Source of the DNA: Candidatus Saccharimonadota bacterium
GTDB lineage: Bacteria > Patescibacteriota > Saccharimonadia > Saccharimonadales > Saccharimonadaceae
Direction of reading: 5' to 3'
DNA length: 33,718 nt
NCBI GenBank assembly: GCA_017404795.1
Contig: JAFRBR010000019.1
Coordinates: forward strand, 1-33,718
The notes under the pieces were generated by a model. That model saw only the letters and a list, made by a program, of their open reading frames with translations. It was not told the DNA's origin and searched no databases. This document shows positions 30,255-33,718 of the stretch, one piece after another; within the stretch, counting starts at the first letter, position 1, and the number at the start of each line of letters is the position of its first letter. The position numbers were made by a program, and so were the translations under genes.

Positions 30255-32234
30255 CTAGATTTCGGTGTGGCGGCAGCCGCCGGTGTAGTTGGAGCAGCTG
30301 TAGTAAATCTTGCCGTCTTTGCGACGGCGTTTTTGCATGATACCGCGGTGGCATTTGGGGCAGACCCGGACATTGGCGCCAGTTAATTTGGGGCTGATTT
30401 CAAAAACAAAGGGCGAAATACGGGTGGCATCGGAGATGATAAAAGTCTGTTCTTTGGCGCGAGTGATGGCGACGTACCAGAGACGACGTTCTTCGGCGTG
30501 AGGGTAGTCGTCTAATTTAGTGAGCAAGACCTCGGCTACGGGGTCATTGCCTCTGGTGGCCGGAATACCGTGACTGCCAGAATTGGCGTTGACGACAATA
30601 ATGATGTCACGAGTGATACCCTTGGCTTTGTGCATACTGCAGAAGGGGATGGTGAGCTTTTGGTGCGCTCCGGGGATTTGCCACTTAAATTCGAGGGCGG
30701 ATTCGGAAAATTTGGCGAGTTTGGCGTTTTGATAATTCCCTGTTTCTTCGCGAACAAGGCGATAAATGTCGCGATTGTAGCGAGAGATGATTTGGATTTT
30801 TTTGGTAAATAGGTCGTTGCCGTATTGATGGTAGAGGTCCTCGATTATTTGATTGACGGTTGCGTAATCTTGGGGGATTTGCCGAGGCTGTTTATGAAGA
30901 TTTAGTTTGATCTGAATAGGGGTCTTGCGGCTAACGTGGGGTTTGACTTTCTTGCGGGATTGGTGGGGATTTTTTTGGATAAATTTATTGCTAATTCTCG
31001 CAGTGGGTTGGCCGAAACGGTAGGTCAGCTCTATCAAGCCCCGGTAAGTGGGGCGATGAAAAATTTGTTCAAAATCGTCGAGAACGCGGAGATTGCTGCC
31101 GGCAAAACGGTAGATGGACTGCCAATCGTCGCCGACGGCGAAAAGTTTAACCTTCCGACAGTTATCTAAAATAGCTTTGAGGAGCAGGTATTTGGCGGTG
31201 GAGAGGTCTTGAGCTTCGTCGACCAGTATATATTGGTATTGGAAAGTTCCTTGGGGTGATTGTTGGACGAAGTCAGTGGCGAGGTTTAACATGTCGGCAA
31301 AGTCATAGAGGTGATTTTGCTCTAGGTAGTCGGCATATTTAGTAGCGGCGGGAGCGTAAAGGTGGTAAAAATCTAGGGATTTGGTGCGGCTGGGGAGGTT
31401 TTGAATCTGGCTAAGGCGGTTTTGAAATTCTGAGAGGGAGACGCGTTCGGCTTTTTGGAGACCTTGGACAGAGATGAAAAGTTGCTCTAGGGCTTCGGCG
31501 TCGGCATGAGGGTTGTGATGAGAATGAGTGATGAGGTTCAGAAAACTGGCGGCTTCGTCGTTAATGTCGTGACTGTTAAGATAGTGGTCGTAGAGCTTGG
31601 CATATTCGGGGTCGGTACGGTAGAGAGTCTTAATAGTGCGGTGAAAAAACCGGTTGGTTTCTAGGTCGGTGATGAGGTGGTGGTTCTTCAGTTTGGCTTT
31701 GACGATTTTGTTGCCGAGAGAGTGGAAAGTGCGGATTTCGACAGTGGTCTCTTTGACGCGATCTTTAAGCTCGGCGACAACTTTGTTGGTAAAAGCAATG
31801 ACGAGAATCTGGTCGGGCGGGATTTCGAGGGTGTCGGTGAGGTAATTTAGTTTAGCGAGAAGACTGGCGGTCTTGCCGGAACCGGCGGGAGCAAGAATAA
31901 GCTCGGCGTCCTCACAAGCAACTACGGCAGAGATTTGCTGAGGGTCTAGGGGGTGGCCTTCGATAGTGTAGGACTTTTGTTGTTCCCTTTTGATGAATTT
32001 GCGATTGAGTTCATCACGGTGATTCAGGTATTTGTAAAGTTCGGCGGTGGTGTGATTGAAATTTTGAAATTTTGAAAATTGGAAGGTAAGGAGATATTTG
32101 AGGCGGTGTTTGATAATTTGAGATTTGGTGGGAGTAGCGAGGTGATATTTAGCGACAAAATCTTGCAAATCAGAATGTGAGACATATTGATTGTTATAGA
32201 ATTTTTGGAGTTCTGACAGGGGTAAATCTTCCAT
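30255..32234 (-). CDS. UvrD/Rep-like superfamily 1 helicase with zinc ribbon
   Basis: This 659-aa protein is an ATP-driven 3'-5' DNA helicase of the UvrD/Rep/helicase IV group. A ~95-residue helical N-terminus is followed by the Q-motif region (LDPQQISAV), Walker A APAGSGKT (115-122), motif Ia AFTNKVVAEL, Walker B LVDEAQDLS with DEAQD at 339-343, motif III GDDWQSIYRFAG, motif V HKAKGITRDIIIVVNA and motif VI YVAITRAKEQ. The last ~35 residues form a CPKC...CSNYTGGC zinc ribbon like those of topoisomerase I and helicase IV relatives. The ATG at 32234 is 9 nt from an extended -10. It is a single gene in repair or restart. Confidence 0.92.
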   Translation of the reverse strand: MEDLPLSELQKFYNNQYVSHSDLQDFVAKYHLATPTKSQIIKHRLKYLLTFQFSKFQNFNHTTAELYKYLNHRDELNRKFIKREQQKSYTIEGHPLDPQQISAVVACEDAELILAPAGSGKTASLLAKLNYLTDTLEIPPDQILVIAFTNKVVAELKDRVKETTVEIRTFHSLGNKIVKAKLKNHHLITDLETNRFFHRTIKTLYRTDPEYAKLYDHYLNSHDINDEAASFLNLITHSHHNPHADAEALEQLFISVQGLQKAERVSLSEFQNRLSQIQNLPSRTKSLDFYHLYAPAATKYADYLEQNHLYDFADMLNLATDFVQQSPQGTFQYQYILVDEAQDLSTAKYLLLKAILDNCRKVKLFAVGDDWQSIYRFAGSNLRVLDDFEQIFHRPTYRGLIELTYRFGQPTARISNKFIQKNPHQSRKKVKPHVSRKTPIQIKLNLHKQPRQIPQDYATVNQIIEDLYHQYGNDLFTKKIQIISRYNRDIYRLVREETGNYQNAKLAKFSESALEFKWQIPGAHQKLTIPFCSMHKAKGITRDIIIVVNANSGSHGIPATRGNDPVAEVLLTKLDDYPHAEERRLWYVAITRAKEQTFIISDATRISPFVFEISPKLTGANVRVCPKCHRGIMQKRRRKDGKIYYSCSNYTGGCRHTEI

Positions 32235-32243
32235 AGTGCGTGC

Positions 32244-32252
32244 ATTATAACA
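32244..32252 (-). promoter_or_regulatory. Extended -10 promoter of helicase gene
   Basis: Minus-strand TGT-TATAAT ends 9 nt before the ATG at 32234. With the opposing box at 32260-32268 it forms a near-symmetric pair. Confidence 0.6.
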
Positions 32253-32259
32253 TGAAATG

Positions 32260-32268
32260 TGATATAAT
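32260..32268 (+). promoter_or_regulatory. Extended -10 promoter of tRNA-Arg(UCG)
   Basis: TGA-TATAAT ends 28 nt before the tRNA 5' end. It lies only 8 nt from the divergent helicase -10, so the two promoters must compete for polymerase. Confidence 0.6.
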
Positions 32269-32296
32269 TAAACCACCTACCTATTTGGTGGAGTGT

Positions 32297-32373
32297 GCAC
32301 CCATAGCTCAGTGGATTAGAGCACTGGTCTTCGGAACCAGGTGTCGCAGGTTCGAATCCTGCTGGGTGTACCA
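32297..32373 (+). tRNA. tRNA-Arg (UCG), integration site
   Basis: Acceptor GCACCCA pairs with TGGGTGT, D stem GCTC/GAGC, and anticodon stem CTGGT/ACCAG encloses CTTCGGA, giving anticodon TCG for CGA. The T arm is GCAGG-TTCGAAT-CCTGC, and discriminator A and encoded CCA end at 32373. The recombinase gene at its 3' side reads into it on the other strand, as at many tRNA-linked integration sites. Confidence 0.95.
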
Positions 32374-33718
32374 AAGTTTAAAATTAGAACTTTTGTCCTT
32401 ACTTGACCTCTTTAAATCGCAGGTTCTACCTACCGTCAATTCTTCATTTAGTTTGGCGGTGGTTTTTTGTATCGGAATCAGGTACTTATTAGGGGTGAAC
32501 TGAATGGTTCTACCCGAAAGTTTAAGATTCACGCCCAAAGTTCGCATAACATACTGTTTGTCCTCCAAAGTGCCATTATCAAATAAGTCTTTGGCTTTTC
32601 TGGCGAATAAGAATACGTCATTAGCAATTCTTCGCCAATCTTTAGCGACATTCTGGACGTTATTTAATTGCTGGTTTATTTCTGCTATTTGTGCCTCCAG
32701 CTCCTCTGCATCCTTATCAAAGGTTTCATCGTCAATTCTGTCCATATATCGCATTTTTCGCAAATTATCATAGTACTTATTGTATTTATCTAATGCTTTG
32801 TTCAATTCTAACGTCCTAGAATCACGTTTTGAAATCTCGTAGTCTTCTTCTTCGTTTAATGCCTCAATGGCAAGATTATAAAAATCCTCGTCAATTGTAT
32901 ATTTAGCAAGTTCGTCCTGCACTTGTTTTACTAGTTCGTCTTCTCTAACATAAATGTTCCGTTGAGGGCATTTAAATTTCTTGCACTTGCCGCTACAATG
33001 ACAATAAGTAAATACTCCCTCACCACCGTTTTTGTACTTCTTTGTTTTTCTTTCCGTCACCACGGCAAAACCACATTCGGAGCAAGTCAATATGCCTCTA
33101 AATATAAACGGGTATAACTCAGACTTTGGTCTGGTAACTCGTTCTTTTTTGCATAACAACTCCTGGGCGCGGTTAAACTCTTCTCTTGAGACCATCTTTG
33201 GGTGTTTACCATCGTGCAACTCGCCTTTCCAACGGAACTTACCATAGTAATATGGATTCTGGAGCATACTCTGAATGCCGGTATAGCTCAATGCTTTTCC
33301 GCCAGATTTAGCTCTTTGGTGTGTTTTAAGATGTAAAGTCTTGTCGGCATATCTCGTTAGCTCCGCAACTGTAGTATTGCCATCCAAGAATTTATCCCAG
33401 ACCATTCTTACTTTTTCCCAGGTTTCGGGGTCCTTTACGACAACTTTATCAAACCTATCGTTCAAATAACCTATGGGTGCTGGCATAGGTTGCCAACCAC
33501 GCTCTGCCTTTCCACCTAGTCCACGCCTAACGTTCTTCATCAAATCTTTTCTAAACTTTGCGTTCATACTGGATTCCACACCAAATATAACGTCATCATC
33601 TTCGAAATAGTCCCTAGAATTAGTGAGTACACACTTTAATTTTCCATCTAACATCATTTGATGCAAGTATCCACTATCTTGCGGATTTCTGCTCAGTCTG
33701 TCTAACCCCCACGTAATA
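32308..33718 (-). CDS. Large serine recombinase, N-terminus beyond right edge
   Basis: The frame stays open to the right edge, giving at least 469 aa. Near the edge it shows the end of the resolvase catalytic domain (GLDRLSRNPQDSGYLHQMML, with the DRLSR motif); the catalytic Ser lies outside the window. The 'Recombinase' domain follows (GGKAERGWQPMPAPIGYL), then a zinc-ribbon domain with CSECGF and CHCSGKCKKFKC, and a coiled coil (~300-360). Such enzymes integrate phages and conjugative elements. The last ~20 residues (YTQQDSNLRHLVPKTSALIH) are encoded by the antisense strand of tRNA-Arg, so the true end changes on integration or excision. Its element continues to the right. Confidence 0.9.
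   Translation of the reverse strand, partial: ITWGLDRLSRNPQDSGYLHQMMLDGKLKCVLTNSRDYFEDDDVIFGVESSMNAKFRKDLMKNVRRGLGGKAERGWQPMPAPIGYLNDRFDKVVVKDPETWEKVRMVWDKFLDGNTTVAELTRYADKTLHLKTHQRAKSGGKALSYTGIQSMLQNPYYYGKFRWKGELHDGKHPKMVSREEFNRAQELLCKKERVTRPKSELYPFIFRGILTCSECGFAVVTERKTKKYKNGGEGVFTYCHCSGKCKKFKCPQRNIYVREDELVKQVQDELAKYTIDEDFYNLAIEALNEEEDYEISKRDSRTLELNKALDKYNKYYDNLRKMRYMDRIDDETFDKDAEELEAQIAEINQQLNNVQNVAKDWRRIANDVFLFARKAKDLFDNGTLEDKQYVMRTLGVNLKLSGRTIQFTPNKYLIPIQKTTAKLNEELTVGRTCDLKRSSKDKSSNFKLWYTQQDSNLRHLVPKTSALIH
32340..32373. other. Probable attachment site core at tRNA 3' half
   Basis: The recombinase gene crosses this tRNA end, so the crossover core most likely lies in or close to the T arm and CCA end. 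The matching copy should lie at the far end of the element, outside the window. Its exact limits cannot be seen here. Confidence 0.45.

Noticed and set aside
32024-32374. 116-aa frame antisense to tRNA-Arg(UCG)
   Set aside because: Its start (VHPAGFEPATPGSEDQCSN) is the usual antisense translation of a tRNA gene; the rest is out of frame with the helicase.
1-33718. CRISPR array, rRNA operon or replication origin
   Set aside because: No regularly spaced direct repeats, no rRNA sequence, and no DnaA-box cluster or dnaA/dnaN were seen, even though parAB is present.

Overview
The window looks like a chromosomal segment of a Patescibacteria/CPR bacterium, most likely Candidatus Saccharibacteria (TM7). 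The reasons are a compact genome, salvage transporters instead of biosynthesis genes, a eukaryote-type IleS, many near-leaderless genes, and lineage-type secreted proteins of unknown function. UGA is used as a stop (nrdR ends in TGA inside an ATGA overlap), which argues against the UGA=Gly code of SR1/Gracilibacteria. The assignment is inferred from gene content; no rRNA is present.

Layout. 1-140: the end of an insertion sequence, with the N-terminus of a transposase running off the left edge. 159-4597: small hypothetical and membrane genes, each with its own promoter, including a CmpB-like membrane protein, a coiled-coil protein and a PnuC-type transporter. 4760-6733: a MATE transporter fused to a cytidylate-kinase-like domain. 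6796-8813: tRNA-Val, prfA and prmC. 8795-11240: two related proteins of unknown function behind a heavily structured 5' leader. 11321-13333: a membrane protein and an HtrA-type protease in one operon. 13434-16257: lepB, parAB and rplU. 16283-19853: a three-gene surface-protein operon ending in an LPXTG-type protein. 20030-23817: small genes and ileS. 23848-26218: a TetR-like regulator, YgjV, MscS and a thioredoxin-fold protein. 26215-30095: nrdR, ftsZ, yebC and comEC. 30171-33718: two tRNA-Arg genes, a UvrD-like helicase, and a large serine recombinase that ends inside tRNA-Arg(UCG), marking an integrated element that continues to the right.

The most unusual signal is a set of short, highly structured repeats that lie between inverted copies of the local host sequence. 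Two families occur twice each. Family A (104-nt core) lies at the prfA/prmC junction and just after ileS. Family B (83-nt core) is inserted in frame twice inside ileS. Cores within a family are nearly identical, but the flanking arms are palindromic and specific to each locus. Both B copies have 16/17-nt arms with a one-base bulge at the same position. Two single-copy structures with the same design lie between tRNA-Val and prfA and between rplU and parA. This suggests a mobile palindromic element that inverts and duplicates its target as it inserts.

A second theme is expression. At least eight genes have an extended -10 box (TGN-TATAAT-like) only 6-7 nt from the ATG, so their mRNAs are predicted to be leaderless. 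The other genes have strong AGGAGG-type sites or sit in overlapping operons (parA/parB, nrdR/thioredoxin-like, comEC/yebC). Other oddities are an NrdR without its zinc-ribbon cysteines, a PrmC without its N-terminal domain, and a shared N-terminal motif in three otherwise different proteins.
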